Shown: positions 52,150 to 60,506 of the stretch, piece after piece
Layout: each line of letters starts with the position of its first letter
How positions within the stretch are numbered: the first letter of the stretch is position 1
Assembly: GCA_946407705.1 (NCBI GenBank)
Contig: CAMJPC010000002.1
Span: 335,364-399,363 of the forward strand
Direction: 5' to 3'
From: an uncultured Clostridia bacterium
Lineage (GTDB): Bacteria; Bacillota; Clostridia; Saccharofermentanales; Saccharofermentanaceae
DNA: 64,000 nucleotides
Program-made: the position numbers and the translations under genes
Notes under the pieces: generated by a model
What the model was told of the DNA's origin: nothing
Seen by the model: only the letters and a program-made list of their open reading frames with translations
Databases searched by the model: none

Positions 52150-52779
52150 TTAAGTATTCTCATTTTCACAACCAGCCTCCTCTTCTTTTACTCTCCAGCT
52201 CTCCAAATAGTACTGGAGTTCAGGAGACCATCTGTTTGCGTAATTCCAATCAAGCGTTGAAGGAGGATTCATTATCTGCTTGTATGCTTCATACATAAGT
52301 CTTCCGATGACCTTTGGTGAAACATCACCACACTCGCCGCAAAAGGCCGGGATCACGATGCTTTCGATATTGTTTTCAAGCGCGGTAATGAGACTCGTTC
52401 TGGTGCACTGATAAACGATCATGGGATCCTTTACAGAAATCGGGACTCTCATTGTTGGCGTGTGGATCAGTTTTATGCCATTCTTACCGGTATCAATAAT
52501 GAAGCTAGTCCCGACAGGCTGCTCTCCTTTAAAGTTCCTGATAATATAATTCTGAACCCTCTCCTGGAGATCCCATCCAAAATACTCTGATATTGCGAGA
52601 TCAAATCCACCGTCCATCAAACCGTATGAATTAGCCGGTGAGGCAATGCAATCAACCTTGTTTTGAGACAGATACTGCTTCAGGCCATCGCAAACAACAC
52701 TCACATCAGGCTCGTTGCTGAAATATGCACTCCAGCAATCCGCCATTACAGCTCGTTGGTCAAGAAGGATTACCTTCAT
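52150..52779 (-). CDS. Macro-domain protein (ADP-ribose-binding/hydrolase-like)
   Basis: A 209-residue protein. The macro-domain ligand loop is visible as SPANSYGLMDGGFD (~47-60), followed by the phosphate loop region TPTMRVP and a VIPAFCGECGD strand-loop. Macro domains bind ADP-ribose, and many remove it from proteins or nucleic acids. The last ~30 residues are charged. GGAGAGAG precedes the ATG, and the gene overlaps its upstream neighbour by 20 bases, so the two are coupled. It shares this region with a NADAR gene, another ADP-ribose-related family. Confidence 0.82.
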   Translation of the reverse strand: MKVILLDQRAVMADCWSAYFSNEPDVSVVCDGLKQYLSQNKVDCIASPANSYGLMDGGFDLAISEYFGWDLQERVQNYIIRNFKGEQPVGTSFIIDTGKNGIKLIHTPTMRVPISVKDPMIVYQCTRTSLITALENNIESIVIPAFCGECGDVSPKVIGRLMYEAYKQIMNPPSTLDWNYANRWSPELQYYLESWRVKEEEAGCENENT

Positions 52780-53521
52780 ACTCTCTCCTTCTGTAAGCTT
52801 TCAAGATAATCTCCCGTTCCCTTTTCATCGTAAACATCTCATATTCGTAGATTGCTTTCCAGGCCTCATTGAGCTTTTTCTGGCTCTCTGCAGTCTCGCC
52901 GTGACAAATACGAGCAGGATCATCGCCGAAAGAGAACCTGGACCACTCATTTATGGGCATGTAGAGTTCATAATCACCCCTGTGTTCTTTGATATACTCT
53001 AAATACTTTTCACGGTTTTCCTGCCTGTAGCCTGTAGCGGAAGCGATTTCCAGCACACGTGAAATGACCCTGTAGATTTTCTCCTGAGTAAACTTGTTGT
53101 CAGCCACGCGGAAGCCCAGCACTTCCGAGAATTCAACAGCATCAAAGGTACGGTTCTTGCAATTATCAGGATCAGTCAGCAGATCCTCCAGGAAAAGGAG
53201 CCTTACCTGCCATCTGTCACTGAAGTTCATTTCATATTTTCCAAACGCATAAATTATGCAAGTCTTTAGGTTAGGGCTCTCTTTGACATCAACATTCTTA
53301 AGAAACTTAAAAAAGTCGTACAGTTCTTTTCTTTTCGCCTGCGCATACTCGAAAACTGTCAATTCCCTGACAGTCTCATCATAATCGATATGCTCGTCAT
53401 AGTAATCAGTCGGATTGTTATAAAAATACAGATCGAAAAGCTTTTCGCTATACTGCTCGAAATAGGTGTCGACCAGCTTCGTTGTATTCAGTTCAAAAAG
53501 ATAATCTTTAACCGTCTTCAT
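52760..53521 (-). CDS. Hypothetical protein coupled to the macro-domain gene
   Basis: A 253-residue, strongly charged, mostly helical protein rich in Tyr and Phe, without a signal or membrane segment. Visible features are a repeated DYYDEHIDYDE acidic patch near the N-terminus and a C-terminal basic helix (KREREIILKAYRR). I recognise no family with confidence. It overlaps the macro gene and starts two bases after the stop of the 80-residue gene, so the three form an operon. Confidence 0.65.
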   Translation of the reverse strand: MKTVKDYLFELNTTKLVDTYFEQYSEKLFDLYFYNNPTDYYDEHIDYDETVRELTVFEYAQAKRKELYDFFKFLKNVDVKESPNLKTCIIYAFGKYEMNFSDRWQVRLLFLEDLLTDPDNCKNRTFDAVEFSEVLGFRVADNKFTQEKIYRVISRVLEIASATGYRQENREKYLEYIKEHRGDYELYMPINEWSRFSFGDDPARICHGETAESQKKLNEAWKAIYEYEMFTMKREREIILKAYRRREYEGNPS

Positions 53522-53523
53522 AT

Positions 53524-53766
53524 TTAGTCGTCCCAGAAACTTTCAAGCGTTCCCTTGTAGAAAAGGAGCTGCTTTGACTCTTCTTCAGTAATGAAGCCCA
53601 TTCTTTCACAAACCTTCAGACAGAGAAGCTTGGTATCCATATCGGTGTCCCTGTCTGCCAGGATCAGAGCAAGCTTTGCGATCTTGACGATAACCGGATC
53701 GTCTACATAACTTCCGTCAGGCTTCTTTGCCGTGTGATGCATTAAAGTGATCTTTGCGGGTTCCAT
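53524..53766 (-). CDS. 80-residue hypothetical protein
   Basis: A small soluble protein starting MEPAKITLMHHT after AAGGAGGTGTACC. The middle is a helix (DPVIVKIAKLALILADRD), and the rest is charged. It is the first gene of the macro-domain operon. No family is recognised. Confidence 0.6.
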   Translation of the reverse strand: MEPAKITLMHHTAKKPDGSYVDDPVIVKIAKLALILADRDTDMDTKLLCLKVCERMGFITEEESKQLLFYKGTLESFWDD

Positions 53767-53857
53767 GGTACACCTCCTTGCTTCTCATATCATTGCGATT
53801 TTCTTTTCACCCTTATGATAAAACCAGTGATGTACGGTAATTGTCCCATCCAGAAAC

Positions 53858-54355
53858 TCATATCTCAATCAAAACACCCAACTGGAACAAAGACACCAGC
53901 GCGGATCTGATCCCGAGTTCTTTGGGATTCCTGTCGCATGTAATGACAATCTGTTTGCCGTTGTCTATAAGAGTCTGAAACGTGTTGTAAAACTCCGTCT
54001 GCACACCTTCTTTTCCAAACAGATACTGGGCATCGTCAAAGAGCAAGACATCCGCCGTCCGGTAATGGTCATGGAAACGGTTATATTCACCGGACTTGAT
54101 GCAATCGATGAATTCATTGGTGAATGTCTCAGACGTTACGTAAATCACCTTCTTCACGGGATCCTTCTCCAAAATGAAATTCCCTAAGGCCTTCAGAAGA
54201 TGTGTTTTACCGTGACCGCTTTTCCCATATATGAAATACGGATTTCGCTTTTTGTCTCCGGGATTTTGCGCAACCTGGATCGCAGTCCATAACGCAAAGC
54301 GGTTGCTATCGTTTTCGATGAAGTTTCTAAATGAGAATAACCTTTCATCATCCAT
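53858..54355 (-). CDS. Stand-alone DnaA/DnaC-like AAA+ ATPase domain
   Basis: About 165 residues. The opening LFSFRNFIENDSNRFALWTA and the Walker A GKSGHGKTHLL match domain III of DnaA. Walker B is LLFDDAQYL, and sensor 1 is IVITCDRNPKEL. At the end, where DnaA has the arginine-finger motif LxSRF, this protein reads LVSLFQLG, and it stops before the lid and the DNA-binding domain IV. It could be a regulatory paralog (as Hda is), a helicase loader, or a remnant. GGGGTGG precedes the ATG at 54355. Confidence 0.7.
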   Translation of the reverse strand: MDDERLFSFRNFIENDSNRFALWTAIQVAQNPGDKKRNPYFIYGKSGHGKTHLLKALGNFILEKDPVKKVIYVTSETFTNEFIDCIKSGEYNRFHDHYRTADVLLFDDAQYLFGKEGVQTEFYNTFQTLIDNGKQIVITCDRNPKELGIRSALVSLFQLGVLIEI

Positions 54356-54477
54356 ACCAGCTTCCACCCCTCGTCATCATTCACACAAAGTTTACCTGCG
54401 CGCATGTACCAATTTCACACCATGAAAATAAATATCATATACAATGAAAGTATCTTTAAGAAAGCGGGGACTTAGTC

Positions 54478-55509
54478 ATGCCGAACAGCAAAAAGAAGAT
54501 GATCCCGTCTATGATCCTGGAAATTCTCAAGAGACGCACTGACGAGAACCACACTCTGGATCAGAAAGATATCCTTGACGAACTGAATAAGTCCTTTGAC
54601 CCGCCCTTGGACCGCAAAACGGTACGCCGCAATATCGAATATCTTTTGGAGATCGGCTGTCCTATCGTTTACACGGAAAAGCCCCGCAGTAACGGCAACG
54701 ACGTTTGGACAGATTTTTATCTGGCCAGGGATTTCACTGAACCGGAACTTCGCCTCTTAATCGACGGTCTTTTGTTTTCGAACCACGTTCCTTACAAACG
54801 TTGCCAGGATCTCATTGAGAAACTGGAAGGTCTTGCTAGCGAGCATTTCAAATCCCATGTCAAACACATCAAGACACTTCCGGATCCCGAAGTATATAAC
54901 AAGCAGCTGTTCTACACGATCCAGGTATTGGATGAAGCCATTTCGCAAGAGCGCCAGGTCTCATTCCATTACGTCAATTATGGTACCGACAAGAAGAACC
55001 ATCCAAAGCTCGATGAGAACGGTAAGCCCAAGGTTTACATTATCAATCCATATCAGATGGTCGCGAAAGAGGGCAAGTATTACCTTATCTGCAACAATGA
55101 CGATTACAGTATTCTTTCCAATTACCGTGTAGACCGCATCGCTGACATCCGCATTCTTGAAGACAAAAAGCGCAAGCCGTTCTCTAAACTCAAAGATGCC
55201 AACGGTGACCGCTTCAATCTCTCCGAATACATGAAGACGCACATAAAGATGTACGCTTCCGGCGACTGCCACGTCAGGTTTAAGATCACTCCGGCGATGG
55301 TCACGGACATAATCGACATCTTCGGTAAAGACGTCAGATTCGAAGAAGAGACAGACACTTACGTGATCGTCTCAGCGCAGGTCACCGAAAACGCCATGAT
55401 CCAGTTCGCGAAATCCTACTCACCGGATGTTGTGATCCTGGAGCCTCAGCGTTTGGTAGATGCTATGAAGGACTGGACTAAGAAGGTTAAGAAAGCATAT
55501 GGGGGTTAA
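54478..55509 (+). CDS. WYL-domain transcriptional regulator
   Basis: A 343-residue protein. A winged helix-turn-helix fills the N-terminus (~10-75; KDILDELNKSF, DRKTVRRNIEYL). A WYL domain lies at ~150-245 with INPYQMVAKEGKYYLIC and YRVDRIADI. A C-terminal extension (WCX-like, ~250-340) ends with the LEPQRLVDAM region. WYL proteins bind nucleic acid or nucleotide ligands and often control DNA-damage and anti-phage loci. It opens a plus-strand unit of four genes (WYL, unknown, NADAR, unknown) and probably regulates this or the divergent genes. Confidence 0.88.
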   Translation: MPNSKKKMIPSMILEILKRRTDENHTLDQKDILDELNKSFDPPLDRKTVRRNIEYLLEIGCPIVYTEKPRSNGNDVWTDFYLARDFTEPELRLLIDGLLFSNHVPYKRCQDLIEKLEGLASEHFKSHVKHIKTLPDPEVYNKQLFYTIQVLDEAISQERQVSFHYVNYGTDKKNHPKLDENGKPKVYIINPYQMVAKEGKYYLICNNDDYSILSNYRVDRIADIRILEDKKRKPFSKLKDANGDRFNLSEYMKTHIKMYASGDCHVRFKITPAMVTDIIDIFGKDVRFEEETDTYVIVSAQVTENAMIQFAKSYSPDVVILEPQRLVDAMKDWTKKVKKAYGG

Positions 55510-55513
55510 ATAA

Positions 55514-56260
55514 ATGTCTTATGTAAAACCAGAATTATTTGAAGACTTTTACAGTCAGTTCTATTACGAGAATGAGATTCCCAGAACTATAAAAACTAAA
55601 TACGGCATTCCTCTAAATTTAAAAACTGCTAAACAAAAAGGTAAACCTACAGACGAAGACAAAATCATTGCCAAATTGGGAAAAGGAATATATGATTCGA
55701 GTTCCATTGCCTGGAAACTCGGAACAGAACTTAATGACAATGGAGACATTAACTATCGCTATTTTCACTTTAAGGCAGATGATACAAAAAAGTTTTGTAA
55801 GCTAGTCCAAAAATGCTATGACTCTTCATCACTTAAAACATATAATTCTAACTTTGATAGAAAAGACTTATATAAATGTATTCGAGACTTATATTCTGAA
55901 ATCCTGAAAATAAATATCGATACTGGTCTGCCCGGAGAAAAATTCGGCGCTGTACAGATCATCAATTCCATTTATTTTCTTTCTGCCGGCAAAGTTCCCA
56001 TTTACGACGAACATGCTCACAAAGGAATACTAGCATTGGATTATAAGGTTTCCCCGCTTGATATTTATTTAGGATACAATAACAGCAAGACAGATATAGA
56101 TACTGTAATTTGCTTGTACAAAGAATACTTGATGCTCTTAGAAACTGTATTTTCAGATAAGATATTTTCAACAGAAAACCAGTTCATAGATCGCAAATTG
56201 GATCAGGCTCTTTGGGTATACGGTCATTGCTCAAGGAATTGGTACGACATTCAGAAATAG
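55514..56260 (+). CDS. AT-rich hypothetical protein in the WYL/NADAR unit
   Basis: A 248-residue protein rich in Lys, Tyr and Ile, encoded by clearly more AT-rich DNA than its neighbours, which suggests separate acquisition. The region 'GAVQIINSIYFLSAGKVPIYDEHAHKG' (around 145-170; core PIYDEHAH) has the look of a conserved active or binding site, recalling the YDxxA pattern of some DNA glycosylase-like or defence proteins, but I cannot assign it. It starts four bases after the WYL stop, so it is co-transcribed. Confidence 0.6.
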   Translation: MSYVKPELFEDFYSQFYYENEIPRTIKTKYGIPLNLKTAKQKGKPTDEDKIIAKLGKGIYDSSSIAWKLGTELNDNGDINYRYFHFKADDTKKFCKLVQKCYDSSSLKTYNSNFDRKDLYKCIRDLYSEILKINIDTGLPGEKFGAVQIINSIYFLSAGKVPIYDEHAHKGILALDYKVSPLDIYLGYNNSKTDIDTVICLYKEYLMLLETVFSDKIFSTENQFIDRKLDQALWVYGHCSRNWYDIQK

Positions 56261-56350
56261 CACTTGTTATCGGGGTTTCATGTCCGCTTATTGTCCCATC
56301 CCCTCCGCTATCATGTAGATGAAAAAATAGATAGAAAGTGAGGATGCATT

Positions 56351-56806
56351 ATGTGTGAGAATGTGATCAATGAGTTTACGGGAGAGAACCGTTTTCTCTC
56401 CAACTTCTATCAGTGTGATTTCGTATATAAGGGGCTTACATATCACACCGCTGAGGCTGCTTTCCAGGCCCAGAAGTGCTCCTCCGAAGAGGATAAGATC
56501 AAGTACACCGAGGTGAAAAATCCGGTTGCTGCCAAGCGCATGGGAAGAAAAGAACCTAACCTCCCTGAGAACTGGAACGAGATCAGTTATGCCATCATGA
56601 AGAATATCCTCAAGGCTAAGTTCTCCGTTCCTGAAATGAAGGAAAAGCTGCTCGCCACTGGTAATGCGACTCTCGTTGAGGGTAATAAGCACCATGATAA
56701 TATCTGGGGCAGGTGCGTCTGTGAGAAATGTATTGCCAAGAACGTTTTGGGACTTAACCGTTTGGGAAATATTCTTATGGAGGTCAGGGATTCTTATGAC
56801 AAATGA
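56351..56806 (+). CDS. NADAR-domain protein (YbiA-like)
   Basis: A 151-residue complete NADAR domain. It shows FTGENRFLSNFY, 'YHTAEAAFQAQKC', AAKRMGRKEP, ATGNATLVEGN and HHDNIWG. YbiA-like NADAR proteins are N-glycosidases; some cleave ribosylated pyrimidine intermediates of riboflavin synthesis, and others remove ADP-ribose from guanine in DNA. An insertion with two cysteine pairs (CVCEKC) near the end is seen in both copies of this window. Its stop overlaps the start of the next gene. Confidence 0.85.
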   Translation: MCENVINEFTGENRFLSNFYQCDFVYKGLTYHTAEAAFQAQKCSSEEDKIKYTEVKNPVAAKRMGRKEPNLPENWNEISYAIMKNILKAKFSVPEMKEKLLATGNATLVEGNKHHDNIWGRCVCEKCIAKNVLGLNRLGNILMEVRDSYDK

Positions 56807-57260
56807 GGAAAAGTGGGAACTGATGTGGGATGTTTTTCGCTATGAAGAGGACGTCAACATTGATGACTTGAAGCACCTTATCTTTGATACATATGAGTAT
56901 CTGGAATACATCCTTCAGGAAGGAAAAGAATTCCCAAGATATACGCTGCCGATGTATAAGAACATCGTACAGATCTGCACCATATCAGGTGAGAGGTATT
57001 TGACGAACGTCCGTCCATCTGTTTCCGAGACTGTCGCAGATTTCCTCGCGGGTTTGTGCCGTGTTTACGAGAGTGGTTTTGACACCGGCTATTATGAGCG
57101 TTCGCTGCCTCTCGGATTAAGGCTGCACACTCCTGCCGGTTGTCAGGAACCGGAAGCCGACATGGCCACCTATGAGACCTTCCTGAAATCTTTTGACGAA
57201 CAGACCGATCTTCTCAGAACATTCTATGGGTATGATGAGATAGATGAAGCGGATGACTGA
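56796..57260 (+). CDS. Hypothetical protein coupled to NADAR
   Basis: A 154-residue acidic protein starting MTNEEKWELMWD after GGAGG. It is predicted helical, with a segment resembling a small substrate-binding or adaptor protein, but no known motif. It overlaps the NADAR gene by 11 bases (coupled translation) and ends one base before the convergent phosphatase-like frame. It may be a partner of the NADAR enzyme. Confidence 0.6.
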   Translation: MTNEEKWELMWDVFRYEEDVNIDDLKHLIFDTYEYLEYILQEGKEFPRYTLPMYKNIVQICTISGERYLTNVRPSVSETVADFLAGLCRVYESGFDTGYYERSLPLGLRLHTPAGCQEPEADMATYETFLKSFDEQTDLLRTFYGYDEIDEADD

Positions 57261-57602
57261 TCAATCTATGATCTGCCATCTTTCATACTTGCAGACACCA
57301 TTATTCTCTACTAGTTTCTTATAACAGCGGCAGTTGCGCCTGACCAGGTGCATCACGTACCAATGCGGCGCAAACAGTCCAAATTCACGGCACATTGTCT
57401 GATAAACGAGCCAGTTTGGCACATAGTACGGATTATCCCAGACCTCTCTGTCGCTTCTTCCCGACATGCGAAGAATGGCAGCTGCTGCGCCAGGGCTTCG
57501 TGAACCGCCTTTCGAACAGCAGACAAATAGATCTGTTACTTCTTCAGGAAGCTGCCTGAGGAATCTTATAATATATCGGGCATGCGCCCTGTTTATGACC
57601 AT
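57261..57602 (-). pseudogene. C-terminal part of a cysteine-phosphatase-like protein
   Basis: A 113-residue frame with the P-loop CSKGGSRS (Cys-x5-Arg), as in dual-specificity phosphatase-like proteins, followed by GAAAAILRMSG and a PNWLVYQTM helix. The family's N-terminal ~40 residues are not complete. The frame continues upstream of the ATG for 12 codons (IIRQDIEVRDDP) that read like the missing strand, then stops inside the neighbouring SLOG gene. The join looks like a deletion that fused two genes out of frame. Confidence 0.55.
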
Positions 57603-57609
57603 GGGATCA

Positions 57610-58014
57610 TCACGAACTTCTATGTCTTGACGAATGATCTACCATCCAATGGTTCCTCTCGAAAAACGCTGCCCTTCCGGGCTTCGTGCTTACATAAACG
57701 ACTTTGTCAGCGGCTTTCAAAACCACCCTGTATCTGTTTATCCAGTCCTGTTCTTCCCATCTGCCTTCCATGCCGTTCCAGGCACAGGCACTGATAAGCC
57801 TGACAGGCTTGCCTTCCTTCTTAAGTTTCAGAACGATCTCAGCTGCCCAGAGATCAACTCCTCTCTGCATGCCTGAAATAAAATCTGTATAGCCGTCATC
57901 AACAGCTTTTCTTATCTGTTCTTCAAGCCAGGTAAGAACTCTGTTTTCTCTCATCTCAAGTCTTTCGGGCCTGTGTCCCGTAAAGGAACACGCATGTTTA
58001 ATATCAATTTCCAT
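57610..58014 (-). CDS. SLOG/YpsA-like nucleotide-sensing protein, C-terminally truncated
   Basis: A 134-residue protein with the YpsA-like pattern CSFTGHRPERL, FISGMQRGVDLWAAE and ERNHWMVD, a Rossmann-like SLOG fold that binds nucleotide-derived ligands. The normal end (a 'LIAVYDG..GGT' strand and helix) is absent: after WMVD the frame shifts into an unrelated tail (HSSRHRSS) and stops. So it has probably lost ~50 residues at the junction with the phosphatase fragment. It starts 11 bases after the AAA+ gene, so it was part of that operon. Confidence 0.7.
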   Translation of the reverse strand: MEIDIKHACSFTGHRPERLEMRENRVLTWLEEQIRKAVDDGYTDFISGMQRGVDLWAAEIVLKLKKEGKPVRLISACAWNGMEGRWEEQDWINRYRVVLKAADKVVYVSTKPGRAAFFERNHWMVDHSSRHRSS

Positions 58015-58025
58015 AGATATCCTCC

Positions 58026-60044
58026 TTACGCGCAGAATCCGATCCTTGTCTTTTCAGCCTTCTTGACCGGCATCTCGATGTCAGCAGCGACTATCGTTCT
58101 TAATTCCTCGCTGCCGATGGTGCTGTAATCCATCTCAACAAGCCTTGAAGCCTGCGCCATCTTTGCCTTTTCGATCACGTTGCGTGCATACCTTCCGTTA
58201 CCGAAATCGCTTTCCTTCAAGGCAATCCCAAACACATCGTGAAGCTTTTCGCGCGCGCCGTCAGTCAGGATCAGGCCTCTCTTCTTTGCGATCAGATCGG
58301 CGATGCTGCAGAGTTCGTCTTCGTTATAGTCATCGAAAGCCACGTGGTACGCGATCCTTGATCTGAGACCCGGATTCTTCTGAAGGAACTCCTCCATCTT
58401 GTCCGGATAACCTGCGAAAATAACGATCACGTCATCGCGGTGGTTCTCCATCTCCTGGACGATCGTATTGATGGCCTCATCGCCGAACGAACCGTTCCTG
58501 TCATCTACCAGTGAATACGCTTCATCGATAAAGAGAACGCTGCCTTCAGCCTCCTTGAACTTCTTCTTGATCGTGGGCGCCGTCCAGCCGACAAACCTGC
58601 CGACAAGATCTGCCCTGCCGCACTCAATAAGCTTGCCCTGAGTCAGAACATCGTTGTCCTTCATGATCTGTGCGAAAAGCCTTGCCACGCTTGTCTTCGC
58701 TGTCCCCGGATTTCCGGTGAAGACCATATGCATCGAAGTCCTTTCAAACTCAACTCCCTTTCCCGCAAAGATCTTCTGAGCCTTGTTGTAATTCAAAGCC
58801 TGTTTGATGACCTTCTTGGCACTATCCAAACCGATCATCTCCATCAGCTCATCGTAAGCACTTCCGGTCGGTCCATCCTTAACGACCTTAGTCTTTACAG
58901 ACTCAATGCCCTTATACTGTGGGAAGATGACCGTCTTGAGCTTGTTCGAATACCACAAGTCGTACATGTCGTTCAGTTCGGAAGACAGATAATGCTTCCC
59001 GTCCTCGATCTTTTCATAAAGCTTCCTGTCGGCCTTGACCTTCTTCTCCTTTGCAAGGAGCTTAAGGTAATCCCTGGCATCGGAAGAATCCGCCGTCTTC
59101 TCGCAGATCTCGACCAGATTCGTGTGACCGAGCTCTTCGTAGATGATCTTCTTTGTGGTCTCGTTGGTCTTGGGCATCCAAAAGATCGTAAGAACGTCGT
59201 TGGCATACTTCTTGACCATGGCACACATCTTTTCGAGATTCGCGTATCCCTGAGGCGCATAATTGCTCTCACGGTCGTTTTCGTAATTGACGACAATTAC
59301 AACCGTGCCGCCCTTTGCGCTGACAAAGATCGGCTCGAAATCGCTTTCCAACACATTATGTGCGGACCTGAATCCGATCGTGGTAAAACGCCTGCTCTTA
59401 ACTCTGTTATTTGCATAAAGGTTTCCGACCAGGACCTTTGCGACTTCTTCACTCTCAGTCTTGACTCCGGTCTGGACCAGATAGTGGACAGGATGTCCGT
59501 CCACATGCCTCTTCTTACTGCCCGCAACGATCCTTTCAATCTCTTCTTCAAGCGACTCCCTGACCATAAAGCAGGTCGTGCTGTTCAATACAGCCTCCGC
59601 AGTCTTGTCATCAAGGACCGTCTCTCCATACCTGAAGCTTGTTGAACCGTAAGAACGACCGTCCAAACCCTCGATCTCAAAGTTATCTCTGATCTCTTCA
59701 TCGGAGTTAATGAAATCAAAGTGTTCCGCATCCTTGAGCATATTATTCATCAATCTGAACGTTGTCTCAGAACAATCAATATCCCTGATCTCAATGCCCA
59801 GCTTGCGGATGAAAGCCTTCAGGTAAGATTCGATCTTTCTGTTGTCAGTGCTGATGAGACCCATGGTAATGGTCTTGCGTGACACATTCGCAATGAACGG
59901 GAATACTTTTCTGTCATACTTCTCGAAAAGCTCATCACTCGCCAGAAAGCTCTTTTTCTTTTCATCGCGGCCCTGAAACCTGTCATTAAGCTTCTCGGCA
60001 ATATCATCATTTACTATCGTTCCGGTAATCTTGTAGTAGAACAT
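58026..60044 (-). CDS. CbxX/SpoVK-type AAA+ ATPase with novel N-terminal region
   Basis: A 672-residue protein starting MFYYKITGT after GGAGGTGC. The first ~390 residues are unassigned, alpha/beta and charged. The C-terminal ~270 form an AAA+ module of the CbxX/CfqX/SpoVK type: Walker A GNPGTAKT, Walker B VLFIDEAYSL, the pore-like region GRFVGWT, and the sensor/arginine motif NPGLRSRIAYHV with the late GNGRYARN. Such ATPases remodel or unfold partner proteins; clade members are found with type VII secretion, Rubisco activation and defence loci. It is the fifth gene after rtcB in this operon. Confidence 0.82.
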   Translation of the reverse strand: MFYYKITGTIVNDDIAEKLNDRFQGRDEKKKSFLASDELFEKYDRKVFPFIANVSRKTITMGLISTDNRKIESYLKAFIRKLGIEIRDIDCSETTFRLMNNMLKDAEHFDFINSDEEIRDNFEIEGLDGRSYGSTSFRYGETVLDDKTAEAVLNSTTCFMVRESLEEEIERIVAGSKKRHVDGHPVHYLVQTGVKTESEEVAKVLVGNLYANNRVKSRRFTTIGFRSAHNVLESDFEPIFVSAKGGTVVIVVNYENDRESNYAPQGYANLEKMCAMVKKYANDVLTIFWMPKTNETTKKIIYEELGHTNLVEICEKTADSSDARDYLKLLAKEKKVKADRKLYEKIEDGKHYLSSELNDMYDLWYSNKLKTVIFPQYKGIESVKTKVVKDGPTGSAYDELMEMIGLDSAKKVIKQALNYNKAQKIFAGKGVEFERTSMHMVFTGNPGTAKTSVARLFAQIMKDNDVLTQGKLIECGRADLVGRFVGWTAPTIKKKFKEAEGSVLFIDEAYSLVDDRNGSFGDEAINTIVQEMENHRDDVIVIFAGYPDKMEEFLQKNPGLRSRIAYHVAFDDYNEDELCSIADLIAKKRGLILTDGAREKLHDVFGIALKESDFGNGRYARNVIEKAKMAQASRLVEMDYSTIGSEELRTIVAADIEMPVKKAEKTRIGFCA

Positions 60045-60120
60045 AAAGCACCTCCTATGATCGGCATTCTCAATTCTTATGCCTTGATTATAGGAGGCGT
60101 CATGTTCGTAAATTGTCTCA

Positions 60121-60504
60121 TCACAGCAGCGTCCAGGGGATGTCGTAATCCTTTTTGTATGTGCATCCCCTGTCCGCAAAGGATTCCTCGTCGATCTTCT
60201 GTTTTCTCCACTTCTTTGCGGCAGTCCTCTTAAGATACTTAGCATCCTTGCTGATACGGGTAACCATGAAAACCTCCCCGCCGACCTTTTCATAACGAGG
60301 TACAGGAAACTTGGTGCCACTTGGCGATCTAACCCAGGTACAACTGACACGCCACTTCTGACGCGTGACAGCATAACCCCAGTAGTAATATTCTCCCTTT
60401 TCGTAACTTCTGGCTCTCGAGTGCTTTTTATGCGCAGTCTCGTACCGCCTCTGACGGTGCAGAGCCTTCTGCTTTGAATCAAGAAAGTAATTAACCTTAG
60501 ACAT
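60121..60504 (-). CDS. Basic hypothetical protein in the rtcB operon
   Basis: A 127-residue, very basic protein rich in Lys, Arg, Tyr and Trp (SKQKALHRQRRYE; AAKKWRKQK). It has no signal or membrane segment, and composition suggests RNA or ribosome binding. It starts two bases after the stop of the FtsH-like gene (TAAaaATG), so it belongs to the operon. No family is recognised. Confidence 0.6.
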   Translation of the reverse strand: MSKVNYFLDSKQKALHRQRRYETAHKKHSRARSYEKGEYYYWGYAVTRQKWRVSCTWVRSPSGTKFPVPRYEKVGGEVFMVTRISKDAKYLKRTAAKKWRKQKIDEESFADRGCTYKKDYDIPWTLL

Positions 60505-60506
60505 TT

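Noticed and set aside
58026..60482. Longer version of the CbxX-type AAA+ protein (818 residues)
   Set aside because: The extra 146 residues overlap the 127-residue basic gene in another frame and have odd composition. AGGAGG marks the ATG at 60044.
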